Assembly (NCBI RefSeq): GCF_013265555.1
Contig: NZ_CP041345.1
Location: 1,844,581-1,908,580 of the forward strand
Source: Tenuifilum thalassicum
GTDB taxonomy: Bacteria > Bacteroidota > Bacteroidia > Bacteroidales > Tenuifilaceae
Direction of reading: 5' to 3'
Length of the DNA: 64,000 nt
Part shown: positions 52,556 through 61,299 of the stretch, one piece after another
Layout of the letters: each line of letters opens with the position of its first letter
Position numbering within the stretch: position 1 is the stretch's first letter
Notes under the pieces: model-generated
Seen by the model: the letters and a program-made list of their open reading frames with translations, nothing else
What the model was told of the DNA's origin: nothing
Database searches by the model: none
Program-made: the position numbers and the translations under genes

Positions 52556-54586
52556 CTACAGGTTAAAATTGTAATTAATACCTATGCCAACCCATCTACC
52601 TGGTTGTGTAACATTGGCGATATCAACATACTCTTGGTCAAGTGCATTGGATGCATCCACAAACACATTGATATTCTTAAAGGAATAACCAGCCCTTAAA
52701 TCTAATAGCCAAACATTGGGATATGGTGTTTGAATAGAGGTACTTGCATCAACATATTTTAGATATTCGCCATACCTTTCTTGATAGCGTAAGGTCCAAT
52801 TTAAGTAAAAGCCTTTAGGGAAAGTGTGATATCCTGCTATGCTTAGATTATGTTTTAGGTTGTCTAAAACATAGTATGAATCAAGGTCTCCTTTAGGTTT
52901 TTCATTGTTAGCAAATGAGTATGATAAGGAAATTTTATTTGTAAAAAAGTTTAGGTTGGTGGTATTCACAGATAAATACACATTTGCACCCAGAGTATTC
53001 AGTTTGGTGTAATTTGTTGTAGTCCAAACCATCTCGGAAGGCGCCTTAACCCAGTCGATAATATCATTTCCTTCTCGGTAATAAAATGATAGCTCAGAGT
53101 GCACCAACTTATGATTAAACTTCACACCGCCCTCGTAAGTAGTAGCAAACTCGGCTTTAAGGTTAGGATTTCCCATGTTTGTAGGGCCTTGATAGTACAG
53201 ATCAGTAAAAGTAGGTAACCTAAACGAACGATTTACTGAGGCAAATGGACGGAGCATACTTGTTAGCCCATATGATAAATCAACACCCCAAGTCCAGTTA
53301 TTTCCAAATTTATTAGAATGGTAAAACTGCCCACCAGCCGAAATAGCAAACCCATTCAGATAAACAGCCTGTGAAGCGAATGCAATAAAACTATTTCGTG
53401 AATCGCCTTTGGTGTAGTATGCATCCTCGCCCCAAGCTTTCACTGAATCAACCAATTCTGAACCTAACTTATTACTCAAGATCTCCTCGCGGCGTAGCTC
53501 CACACCTAAATCGGTTTTACCCCAAGAGTAGATCCTATTTCCAGACATCTTAACGCCATAAACATCTGTTGCATGATAGTTATGCCCAGTATACCACGAT
53601 GCAGGATTCTCTCTAAAAAGCTCAAATCTATCGGTATGTTTCCTGTAATATGTTGCAGCTTTTAAGGTAAAATACCCCATTTGCATATCATAGCCAAACG
53701 AACCAAGGAGCGCTTTTGTTGCCTCATACTGGTTAGGAAACTTAGGTGTATAAAAGCTATTTGCACCAAAACCTTTATCCTGGTATCCAGCAAACAGGTA
53801 GACTTCGCCATTTGACAACTTGTATGTTGAATGGGAGTAAAGATTTAATCTTTTAAAATCGGTATTATCAATATACCCATTACTCTTGTCGTAAGAAGCG
53901 GAGATAAATGTTTTAAAATTATTTTTTGAGATATTTTGAGATAGATTCGACTTTAATAGTCCATGCTCCGCTGCAAAAACAGATAGATTTCCATGGTTAT
54001 CCCCATCAGGTTTTGTAATGATATTTATAGCACCAGCAAAAGCGCCAGGGCCGTACTCTCTCGCACCAGGGCCTTGAAGGATCTCGATACGTTCAATAGC
54101 ATCAAGGTCAACAGGAATGTTTAGGTTGTGATGACCAGTTTGCGGATCGGTAACATTAATACCATTAAGCAACACAAGAACCTGGTCGAAAGTTCCACCT
54201 CGAAGGTTAATATCGGCCTGAACGCCATGCGTACCACGCTGCCTGATATCAATTGCTGCCACCTGCTCTAGCAGTTCTCCAAGCGAGGTGGCCTTACGTT
54301 GCCCCAACTCATCGCGGGACACTACACTTACTACCCTTGTCAGCTCCGAATAGGTACTCGCTTTCTTGCGAGCATTTACAACCACCTCTTCGATATCAAC
54401 ATTTTTGGAAACCGTAACGCTATCGGTTTGTGCAAATGTTGCCATTGGCATTGCCAATAAACAATACGATAATGGTAAGACTCCAATGTTTACAACGTTT
54501 CTGATACTTTCAAATACGCCGTACCCTTTATGCGACCACTTAGAAAATCGCATGGTTACACTTTTAAAGAAATTCTTCATTCTCAT
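52556..54586 (-). CDS. TonB-dependent receptor, BtuB/CirA-like
   Basis: 676 residues with a long N-terminal signal region ending LAMPMATFAQTDS. The TonB-box-like region is VDIEEVVVNARKK, then the plug: SLGELLEQVAAIDIRQRGTH, LRGGTFDQVLVLLNGINVTD and GPGAREYGPGAFAGAINIIT. The barrel ends with the typical aromatic-terminated strand RWVGIGINYNFNL. It should import a metal complex, vitamin or siderophore across the outer membrane. The downstream Cys-rich lipoprotein suggests a metal. No cobalamin riboswitch was seen upstream, so vitamin B12 is not supported. In-frame ATG at 54580 is also possible. Confidence 0.9.
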   Translation of the reverse strand: MRMKNFFKSVTMRFSKWSHKGYGVFESIRNVVNIGVLPLSYCLLAMPMATFAQTDSVTVSKNVDIEEVVVNARKKASTYSELTRVVSVVSRDELGQRKATSLGELLEQVAAIDIRQRGTHGVQADINLRGGTFDQVLVLLNGINVTDPQTGHHNLNIPVDLDAIERIEILQGPGAREYGPGAFAGAINIITKPDGDNHGNLSVFAAEHGLLKSNLSQNISKNNFKTFISASYDKSNGYIDNTDFKRLNLYSHSTYKLSNGEVYLFAGYQDKGFGANSFYTPKFPNQYEATKALLGSFGYDMQMGYFTLKAATYYRKHTDRFELFRENPASWYTGHNYHATDVYGVKMSGNRIYSWGKTDLGVELRREEILSNKLGSELVDSVKAWGEDAYYTKGDSRNSFIAFASQAVYLNGFAISAGGQFYHSNKFGNNWTWGVDLSYGLTSMLRPFASVNRSFRLPTFTDLYYQGPTNMGNPNLKAEFATTYEGGVKFNHKLVHSELSFYYREGNDIIDWVKAPSEMVWTTTNYTKLNTLGANVYLSVNTTNLNFFTNKISLSYSFANNEKPKGDLDSYYVLDNLKHNLSIAGYHTFPKGFYLNWTLRYQERYGEYLKYVDASTSIQTPYPNVWLLDLRAGYSFKNINVFVDASNALDQEYVDIANVTQPGRWVGIGINYNFNL

Positions 54587-54611
54587 AACTAATTAATTTT
54601 TAAGGTTAAAC

Positions 54612-54637
54612 AAAAAGGTTGAGCAATATGCTCAACC
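54612..54637 (-). terminator. Terminator between galE and the TonB receptor
   Basis: GGTTGAGC (54617-54624) pairs perfectly with GCTCAACC (54630-54637) around a 5-base loop; on the minus strand five T's follow. It lies 115 bases after the galE stop and 26 bases before the receptor ATG, so it could also be an attenuator in the receptor leader. Confidence 0.7.
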
Positions 54638-54689
54638 CCTGCAAAAATAAGTATTTATAAAGAATTGGTTAGTATTCGTTAATAAATCT

Positions 54690-54739
54690 TTTATCCGTCT
54701 TCGCCAGGCTTTATCTTTTATCCTTTATCCGTCTTCGCC
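54690..54739. repeat. Short intergenic direct repeat
   Basis: TTTATCCGTCTTCGCC occurs at 54690-54705 and again at 54724-54739, 34 bases apart, with a T/A-rich spacer that itself repeats TTATCTTTTATCCTTTATC-like units. It lies between the galE stop (54752) and the terminator. It may be a member of a dispersed intergenic repeat family. Confidence 0.6.
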
Positions 54740-54751
54740 GAACACAGTCCT

Positions 54752-55780
54752 TTAACCTTTAATTATCCTAATCCTCTTCTCCCAGTTCCAAGCTGTGAGC
54801 AACGCCTCTTCAAGTGTGTTTTGTGCTTTCCAGCCCAACTCCGACTGAGCCAGAGAAGTATCAGCCCAAACCTTTTCAATATCACCAGCCCTACGTCCGA
54901 CAATTTCGTAGTTTAGCTTAACACCAGTAACCTTCTCGAAAGCCTTTACAATTTCCAGAACAGTTATACCTCTACCAGCGCCAACATTGAATACCTCATA
55001 GCTATTCCTACTCTTTCCCTCCATCATTCGCTTTAAAGCTAACACATGGGCACGGGCCAAATCAACCACGTGAAAATAATCGCGGATGGCTGTTCCATCG
55101 GGAGTATTGTAATCGTCGCCAAAAATTTGCAATTTTTCCCGAATACCTGCAGCTGTTTGTGTTATAAACGGAACAAGATTATCAGGTTTGCCAAGCGGTA
55201 ATTCACCAATTTCAGCAGAAGGATGTGCTCCTATAGGATTGAAATACCTTAAAGCAATGGCGTAAATCCCCTCAGAAGCATTAACAGTATCCTGAATAAT
55301 ATCTTCCCCTACTCTTTTGGTATTCCCATAAGGCGACATTGCAGGCTTTCGTGGTGTTTGTTCAGTTACAGGAAGAACATCAGGCTGTCCATAAACAGTG
55401 CATGAACTTGAAAAAACCATATACCTGCCATTAAACTCTCTTAACATTTGCATCATGTTAATTGTGGAGAGCAGGTTATTACGATAATAATCCAACGGTT
55501 TTTCAACACTCTCACCTACAGCTTTTAAGGCAGCAAAATGTATAATTCCCTCAATATCTTTTTCATCGATAAAAAGTTGACGCATTCTAAGCACATCGGA
55601 GCAATCTGCTTCATATAATTTTGGTAGTACACCAGTTATTTTTTCAATTCCTTTAATTGAATCAGGTGTAGAATTACTAAAATTATCAACAATAACTACC
55701 TCAAAACCAACATCAATCAGTTCCACCACAGTATGTGAACCGATATATCCAGCACCTCCTGTTACTAAAATTTTACTCAT
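54752..55780 (-). CDS. galE: UDP-glucose 4-epimerase
   Basis: 342 residues, standard length. GGAGYIGSHTVVELID binds NAD, FSSSCTVYGQPDVLPVTEQT holds the catalytic Ser, SPYGNTKRVGEDII the Tyr-Lys pair, and ALRYFNPIGAHPSAEIGELP the UDP-sugar region. It interconverts UDP-glucose and UDP-galactose (or the N-acetyl forms). It is divergent from the Wzz-like gene with overlapping promoters. UDP-galactose would feed the polysaccharide genes that start on the other side. Confidence 0.95.
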   Translation of the reverse strand: MSKILVTGGAGYIGSHTVVELIDVGFEVVIVDNFSNSTPDSIKGIEKITGVLPKLYEADCSDVLRMRQLFIDEKDIEGIIHFAALKAVGESVEKPLDYYRNNLLSTINMMQMLREFNGRYMVFSSSCTVYGQPDVLPVTEQTPRKPAMSPYGNTKRVGEDIIQDTVNASEGIYAIALRYFNPIGAHPSAEIGELPLGKPDNLVPFITQTAAGIREKLQIFGDDYNTPDGTAIRDYFHVVDLARAHVLALKRMMEGKSRNSYEVFNVGAGRGITVLEIVKAFEKVTGVKLNYEIVGRRAGDIEKVWADTSLAQSELGWKAQNTLEEALLTAWNWEKRIRIIKG

Positions 55781-55797
55781 TCCCTAAAATTTTTTCT

Positions 55798-55814
55798 CAA
55801 AAATAATATTTTTG
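55798..55814. promoter_or_regulatory. Back-to-back promoter elements of galE and the Wzz-like gene
   Basis: CAAAAATAATATTTTTG contains TATTTTTG on each strand: 55805-55798 on the minus strand reading to galE and 55807-55814 on the plus strand reading to the Wzz-like gene, one base apart. Both match TAnnTTTG. Neither has a clear -33 at the right place. Confidence 0.45.
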
Positions 55815-55829
55815 CATAAAGATTAAAAA

Positions 55830-56828
55830 ATGCAAACAATGAATAGTGAATTAAACAATCGCCCTCAAACAACCGATGAAATCGATTTGCTTGAACTATT
55901 TGGCAAAATGTGGCAGGGTTTTAAAAATGGTGTAAACTGGCTTATCAACCTTATTCTAAAGTTCTTTCTGCTTCTTATTCGTAAATCGCTTTGGATAATA
56001 TCGTTTGGAATTATTGGGCTAATAGTAGGTTATGTCTTGTATATCAACACAAAGCGATTTTATTCATCTGAAATGACAGCCATATCAAATTCTGTTGATA
56101 ATGCATATATTGTTAACTCAATAAATTTACTAAACGACCTTTTTAAAGAAAAAAACTACCCTATTGCTGCCAATTACTTAGATATCGATACTGCAAAAGC
56201 AAAACAGATAAAATCAATTGAGGCTTTCTATGCATTAGATTACAACAAAGACGGTATTCCCGACCTTATTGACTACGACAAAACGTATAATCCAAAGGAT
56301 ACTTCTATTAAAAGGATGGAAGACTTTTTTGTAATTAGGCTTGAAGTTTTTAACGAAAGAGTTTTTACCAGTGCTCGCGATGGGATTATAAACTACATAA
56401 ATAGGAATAAGTTTATAACTGAAAACAATGAGGAGAGATTACGACAAAACAGTGCCCTTATTGAGAGTTTAAAATCTGAAATCAAAAAACTTGACAGCCT
56501 TCAAAAGGTAGAATATTTTGAGTTACCAATGATGCAAAAAGTAAACTCAAACCAAATGGTTGTATTAAACGAAAAGGATAGAAAACTTTACCATAACGAT
56601 AAGTTAAGATTGGAAGAAAAACTTTTGAAAATAGAAAAAGATATGACAATTAACAGGGAACCAATAACAATAGTTCAAGATTTCACCCCTCTTTCAAAGG
56701 CAGAAAATCCTTATTCTAAATACGCAAAGAATTTTGGACTGCTTTTTGCCATTTTAGGCTTTATTTTATCTATAATTTGGCAGTACAAAAGGAAAATATT
56801 TGACCTCATTGTTAAGAAACATTACTAA
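55830..56828 (+). CDS. Wzz-like polysaccharide chain-length regulator
   Basis: 332 residues with two TM segments, near residues 40-72 (FFLLLIRKSLWIISFGIIGL) and 300-316 (FGLLFAILGFILSIIWQYKR), and an extracytoplasmic domain between them that holds a coiled-coil-like region (LRQNSALIESLKSEIKKLDS). The two-TM layout and the Pro-rich PLSKAENPYSKYA before the second TM fit the Wzz/PCP co-polymerase family, which sets the length of polymerised surface glycans. No tyrosine-kinase domain is attached. Start may be ATG 55830 or 55839. It faces the polysaccharide operon convergently. Confidence 0.7.
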   Translation: MQTMNSELNNRPQTTDEIDLLELFGKMWQGFKNGVNWLINLILKFFLLLIRKSLWIISFGIIGLIVGYVLYINTKRFYSSEMTAISNSVDNAYIVNSINLLNDLFKEKNYPIAANYLDIDTAKAKQIKSIEAFYALDYNKDGIPDLIDYDKTYNPKDTSIKRMEDFFVIRLEVFNERVFTSARDGIINYINRNKFITENNEERLRQNSALIESLKSEIKKLDSLQKVEYFELPMMQKVNSNQMVVLNEKDRKLYHNDKLRLEEKLLKIEKDMTINREPITIVQDFTPLSKAENPYSKYAKNFGLLFAILGFILSIIWQYKRKIFDLIVKKHY

Positions 56829-56847
56829 ACCGAAAATATATTAAACT

Positions 56848-56876
56848 AAAAAGCCAGGATGAATCCTGGCTTTTTT
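56848..56876. terminator. Bidirectional terminator after the Wzz-like gene
   Basis: AAGCCAGGA (56851-56859) pairs with TCCTGGCTT (56864-56872) around TGAA, with A's before and a T run after. It serves the + gene and, on the other strand, can stop the polysaccharide operon about 100 bases past its last stop. Confidence 0.85.
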
Positions 56877-56973
56877 ATTTTTCCTTAATTATAAAATGGT
56901 TGTTCATCTAAAAAAATATTAATTCAAAACATATTAGATATAAGTAATTACAATTTTCCGTTTGCCTAATACA

Positions 56974-58251
56974 CTAAGAATCAATCGAAGCAATTTTTGC
57001 TTCTGATTTTGATGAAAGGAATAGTAGAAAAAACACGAAGAATATTACCCCAAAAACCCTCTCAAGAACCGATTCAAACATAAAGTTTACTGAGATTATT
57101 ATTAGAAAAAGGAATAAAACCATATCCCTTTTTCGATAGGCTAGCCAAAATGCATATCCAAGAATAGAAAGCAAGATACCCAGACCAATTAGACCAACAC
57201 TAACTAGGGTCTGAATATATTGGTTATGAGCATTTAGTTGTACATCCCTCGCATATTTTATATTATTTTTATCATAAACAGCCACCAACTCTTTTTTTAC
57301 ATCCCCAATACCTGTCCCAAACAATAAACTATTATCATCAAACACCTTAGGAAAAACTCTCCAAATTTCAAATCGAACCAATCCTTGCTTTGCTATTTCA
57401 TCGTCAACTCGACTTCCATTTAAATATTTAGCAACATTATTAATGCTAAAGCTTAATCGGTAATTATTTTGAATTAGGAAAGCACCCAATACAATAAAAA
57501 TCGCAAAAAAAGTTGAAATAACTATCTTCCCCTTTCGTTTTAAAACCCATACTAAAAGCAAAAATGAAATTATTATTGATAAAACAATACCAACCTTTGA
57601 AGAAGTAAAATATGCTACTACAAGTAAGTATAACCAAAACAGGTAAAAGTAAACTTTAACCTTTAATCTAGATAAATGTTTAATTTTCTCTGCAATAAAT
57701 ACAATGCCAAGAGCCAAATACATGGAATAATAGGTTGGATGATGAGGAGAAACAAACCTTTCATAGAAAAAATAGTTCTCCCATGGTACACCAACTGGGT
57801 TAGGTTTAAAGAAGATTCCTACCGGTGTTATTAAAGTTGAATTTACAAATGCACGTGCTATAAAAAAAAGTGAACTAACCAGGATACCAAATAGGAAAGA
57901 ATTCTTTACTAGACTGCTTTTATTTCCTGGCTTTCTGGCAATTGGAATTAATACCAAAGGCAAAAACACCATAGATATTTTTTGAAAGATATCATTCAAA
58001 CCATATCTCAAATTAGATGAATAGGTTAAACTAAAGGCATAGAATAACCAAAGCAAAACAACACCTAATGCTAATCTATTTTTAAAAATATCTTTAAAAC
58101 CTCCATCCTTAACTAGCATGTAAATAGAAAATGCAATTGATGCACCAAGAACATATAGAGTATACCTGTAGTTTAAAGGAACTGTTAAGGCCAGAAATGC
58201 TATTAGGTAAGGATACAAACTATTAATTATTCCATTAACTTTCTCTTTCAT
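56974..58251 (-). CDS. O-antigen ligase / polymerase family protein
   Basis: 425 residues with about ten to twelve TM segments. The periplasmic loop has HHPTYYSMYLALGIVFIAEK and, further on, LLFGTGIGDVKKELVA and NAHNQYIQTLVSVGLIGLG, the aHNxyl pattern of the Wzy_C/WaaL family. It either polymerises repeat units (Wzy) or ligates polymer to a lipid carrier (WaaL); sequence alone does not decide. Being inside the operon with a flippase favours Wzy. Its ATG overlaps the preceding glycosyltransferase stop (ATGA). It is the last gene of the operon. Confidence 0.85.
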   Translation of the reverse strand: MKEKVNGIINSLYPYLIAFLALTVPLNYRYTLYVLGASIAFSIYMLVKDGGFKDIFKNRLALGVVLLWLFYAFSLTYSSNLRYGLNDIFQKISMVFLPLVLIPIARKPGNKSSLVKNSFLFGILVSSLFFIARAFVNSTLITPVGIFFKPNPVGVPWENYFFYERFVSPHHPTYYSMYLALGIVFIAEKIKHLSRLKVKVYFYLFWLYLLVVAYFTSSKVGIVLSIIISFLLLVWVLKRKGKIVISTFFAIFIVLGAFLIQNNYRLSFSINNVAKYLNGSRVDDEIAKQGLVRFEIWRVFPKVFDDNSLLFGTGIGDVKKELVAVYDKNNIKYARDVQLNAHNQYIQTLVSVGLIGLGILLSILGYAFWLAYRKRDMVLFLFLIIISVNFMFESVLERVFGVIFFVFFLLFLSSKSEAKIASIDS

Positions 58252-59471
58252 CTTAACACCTCATCAAACAATTTCAAATAGTTTCTAGCACCACTCTCAA
58301 CCGTGTATTTTTTTTCAAAGGCAAGCCTTGCGTTTTTACCCATTCTAACTCTTAACTCTGGATCTGCCTTAAGCAACTTTATACTTGAGAGAAGAGAATC
58401 AACATCACCAGGTTCAACGACTAAGCCACATTCCGATTCCAAAACGATTTGAGCAATTTCTGAGTCTTTTGGGGCAATTGCCAATACTGGAATTCCCGCA
58501 GCCATTATCCCAAAAATCTTGCTTGGCACTCCCATCCCCAAGGCTTCATTTCTTAAAGTTACCAAGCCACAGTGACATGCAGTTACTGAATATGAATACT
58601 CCTCATTGCTCAAAAATGGAAGAAATAATGTGTTTGCAGCTGATGAACCAATTTCCGATACTAATTCTTTTTTACGAATTCCATCGCCTATAAAAACATA
58701 TTTTACCCCATCGGGTCCCTTTGCAACTGCTCTTCCAACAGTCTCCAAGTCGTTCCAAAAACCCATATTACCAGAGAATTGAACCACGAAATCATCTTTT
58801 AATCCATATTTTAGAACAAATGGATTATTCTCGAACTCTATTGGGGAGATCTGTTTTTCATCTTGCCATAACGGGATAACTATAAGTCGTTCAGGCGGTA
58901 AACCAGGCACTTCATCTTTTACCCAACTAGCCATGTCCCTACCTATGGAAACAATCCGCTCTGTACTATTTAATGCTTTCCTGTGTAGAACCTTCCATAT
59001 TCTGATAAATGGATTTCTCAAAGAAGCTTTACCTAACCGCACTAACCCATCAGGAAAAATATCCATTAAGATATATACTACTTTTCGCTTTTTTACTCTA
59101 GCTAAAGCAATTACAAGAATCGCAAGAAAAGGCGGAGTAGTGTGAACTATAATCAAATCCTTAGACCTACTAAAAATTAGCTTAAAGATTACACTTAATG
59201 AAAATGACAAGACATTTATAATTCGTCCATACAGATTATTTTTACTAAAATTAGTAGAGGTTAAGTAATTAACTTCTATCCCTTTGTAATTAAGATGTCT
59301 TGGCTGTCGTTTTCTGGTTGTATAAGATGGTTGAGCACACCAAACATCGAGTTTATAAACATTTGTTTCGGCAATTCGCACAAAGAGCTTTGTAAACAAA
59401 TTCGATACAGCAACCTGATCGGGATAAAATACTTGTGAAATAAGAAGTATGTTCATTGGGTTTTGACTCAT
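58248..59471 (-). CDS. Glycosyltransferase family 4 protein
   Basis: 407 residues with a GT-B fold. N-terminal ILLISQVFYPDQVAVSNLFT begins the acceptor domain. The donor domain has FVVQFSGNMGFWNDLETVGR and the E-x7-E region near EALGMGVPSKIFGIMAAGIP with VLAIAPKDSEIAQIVLESEC. The enzyme adds a sugar to the growing repeat unit on the cytoplasmic face. ATG 59471 overlaps the upstream stop (ATGA) and is preferred over ATG 59456. The sugar is unknown. Confidence 0.87.
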   Translation of the reverse strand: MSQNPMNILLISQVFYPDQVAVSNLFTKLFVRIAETNVYKLDVWCAQPSYTTRKRQPRHLNYKGIEVNYLTSTNFSKNNLYGRIINVLSFSLSVIFKLIFSRSKDLIIVHTTPPFLAILVIALARVKKRKVVYILMDIFPDGLVRLGKASLRNPFIRIWKVLHRKALNSTERIVSIGRDMASWVKDEVPGLPPERLIVIPLWQDEKQISPIEFENNPFVLKYGLKDDFVVQFSGNMGFWNDLETVGRAVAKGPDGVKYVFIGDGIRKKELVSEIGSSAANTLFLPFLSNEEYSYSVTACHCGLVTLRNEALGMGVPSKIFGIMAAGIPVLAIAPKDSEIAQIVLESECGLVVEPGDVDSLLSSIKLLKADPELRVRMGKNARLAFEKKYTVESGARNYLKLFDEVLR

Positions 59472-60514
59472 GCAAAAAGTTGTAATATATTATTAGTAAA
59501 AACCATGTTTGAATATCTTGATTTATAAACACTTAGTAATCGTTCCCCAAGCGCAACCTTGTTCTCATAAGTTGAAAACATCAATATTTTCTCTGCAAGC
59601 ATTATGGGATTATGTGGTTTACACAGAAATGGATAACCTTCTCCTAGCATATCTGGAATATCACCAACTTCGGTTGCAATAATAGGAATACCCAACGACA
59701 TAGCCTCTAGTATTACAAGCGGTTGCCCTTCATTCCACGATGGGAGTATTAAGCAATCGGCTTGCATTAGAATCTCAATGATCTTTTCCCTTTCCGGACT
59801 AATAACAAAATCAACATTGGCGGATTTAGATACGCTATTGTAAAACTCTCTATCGTAAACATTACCCGCAATTGTTAAACGAAAGCCACTAAGACGTTTA
59901 TCGTTGAAGGCTTCTACTAGGTCGCCTAACCCTTTTGTTTTGATAATATTTGAGATACAGACAAAATTTCCCTTAAAATTTGTTGCCTTACTTCTTTGAA
60001 CCCCCTCTAATAAAGATGTATTGGGAATAACAACTGTTTTTATCTTGGGGTTAATATCTAGTAAATCATTTTCAAATTTCTTACTAAGCAAAACAATCCT
60101 ACAAAAAAATTTAAGGTTAAACCTTAAAATGTATCTGTTAATAAATGTACTAGTAGCCCATTCACGAATATCACCCCTGTGAATATGCCCAATAATCTTT
60201 GAACGATACGAAAAGGTTTTTACAATCAAACAGGATAACAAAAGCCTTAACTCACCAGCAAAGGATAATGGCACATTCAGGTAAACATACCTTGTTTTTG
60301 AGCTCAACAAGTACTTTAGCAGCCTTAAATGAGAGCCAAAAAGATATTTGGCAATACGGACAAAACCTTTATAACTCCATGCCGACTCATCAATTACTTG
60401 AACAAGCTTACCATTCTCTGCCAAAATATCGTGTACCATAGCATTCACCATGCTAATGCCAGTATGAGTAGCAGGGGGAAAATCGCCAACAATTAACACA
60501 TCTATCTTTTTCAA
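59468..60514 (-). CDS. Glycosyltransferase family 4 protein
   Basis: About 348 residues if the TTG at 60514 is used, because TTGA joins it to the upstream stop as ATGA does elsewhere in this operon and the domain begins just after (KKIDVLIVGDFPPATHTGIS). An ATG at 60565 would add 17 residues and overlap the previous gene by 55 bases. The donor domain has FVCISNIIKTKGLGDLVEAF and ADCLILPSWNEGQPLVILEA, the E-x-x-G-x-P-L-V-x-x-E-A pattern of GT4. It should add one sugar to the repeat unit. Confidence 0.83.
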   Translation of the reverse strand: MKKIDVLIVGDFPPATHTGISMVNAMVHDILAENGKLVQVIDESAWSYKGFVRIAKYLFGSHLRLLKYLLSSKTRYVYLNVPLSFAGELRLLLSCLIVKTFSYRSKIIGHIHRGDIREWATSTFINRYILRFNLKFFCRIVLLSKKFENDLLDINPKIKTVVIPNTSLLEGVQRSKATNFKGNFVCISNIIKTKGLGDLVEAFNDKRLSGFRLTIAGNVYDREFYNSVSKSANVDFVISPEREKIIEILMQADCLILPSWNEGQPLVILEAMSLGIPIIATEVGDIPDMLGEGYPFLCKPHNPIMLAEKILMFSTYENKVALGERLLSVYKSRYSNMVFTNNILQLFA

Positions 60515-61299
60515 AACGATTTCGATTTTAAAAAGTAGATCACATGGTTCAGTGGCCAATCGCATTCAAAATGACGTCGGTTTATCACACGGCCATCAAA
60601 CGAAAAGTAGTGGCGATAATTATCCTGACTATAAACAAAAGGGAAAGTTTTGCAGGCTATATCAACACCAATGGCACTTATGTATTTTAGCTGGCCAAAA
60701 GGAAATGCAAAATGTTTCACTTCAGCCCCCAACTGCTCTTCAATACGGAATTTGCTCCCTTCAATTTGCTTCCTTAGAAAGTTTGTATTTTCTGAATCAA
60801 GTGAAAGATGGTCAAGCGTATGTGCACCTATTACATGCCCTTGGTTGGCTAACGTTTTTATCATTTCCCAGGTCATGGGATTTTTATCAGTTAAAACTAT
60901 ATTTTTCTTAAAATGCTTGCGGTATTCTAGGTCTCCATCAATAAAATTAGGATTGATAAAGAATGCTGCCTTAAGATCCCAAGAATCCAAAACAGGTTTA
61001 ATTTTAGTAAAACATTCCTCAAAACCATCGTCCCAAGTAAAAGCAACCAAGCATTTGTTACGCGGAATATTTTTATTTACGATAAGATTTGCAGCATCTT
61101 CAAAATTTATAAACTCAACCCCTTTTTTTTGTAATCCTTCAAGCAGATGTTGAAATATTTCAGGATTTGCATTAGGATTTAAACTCAAAAAGTGTCCATT
61201 AAGAATATGAACTCCTTTTTTAGGTACAGTATTAATAGATAGAATATCCAACAAGCGATTTCTCAGAAATTTTCTGGTTTTAAAAATGATACTATTCAT
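60511..61299 (-). CDS. Polysaccharide deacetylase family protein
   Basis: 262 residues. The NodB-type core has CLVAFTWDDGFEECF with the two Asp, then HVIGAHTLDHLSLDS with the HxxxH zinc ligands, and VKHFAFPFGQLKYISAIGVD near the end. No signal peptide or TM segment is seen, so it probably acts on a cytoplasmic or membrane-bound sugar intermediate. It could remove an acetyl from an N-acetylated repeat-unit sugar. The last few catalytic motifs are weaker, so activity is not assured. It overlaps the next gene upstream by 8 bases. Confidence 0.87.
   Translation of the reverse strand: MNSIIFKTRKFLRNRLLDILSINTVPKKGVHILNGHFLSLNPNANPEIFQHLLEGLQKKGVEFINFEDAANLIVNKNIPRNKCLVAFTWDDGFEECFTKIKPVLDSWDLKAAFFINPNFIDGDLEYRKHFKKNIVLTDKNPMTWEMIKTLANQGHVIGAHTLDHLSLDSENTNFLRKQIEGSKFRIEEQLGAEVKHFAFPFGQLKYISAIGVDIACKTFPFVYSQDNYRHYFSFDGRVINRRHFECDWPLNHVIYFLKSKSF

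Noticed and set aside
54587-54751. Cobalamin or other riboswitch upstream of the BtuB-like receptor
   Set aside because: The gap holds only a simple terminator-like hairpin and a direct repeat. No B12-box-like element is present.
60650-61153. 167-codon open frame on the + strand
   Set aside because: It lies fully antisense to the polysaccharide deacetylase gene, whose NodB motifs are clear. The + frame has no recognisable domain and no promoter or neighbour.
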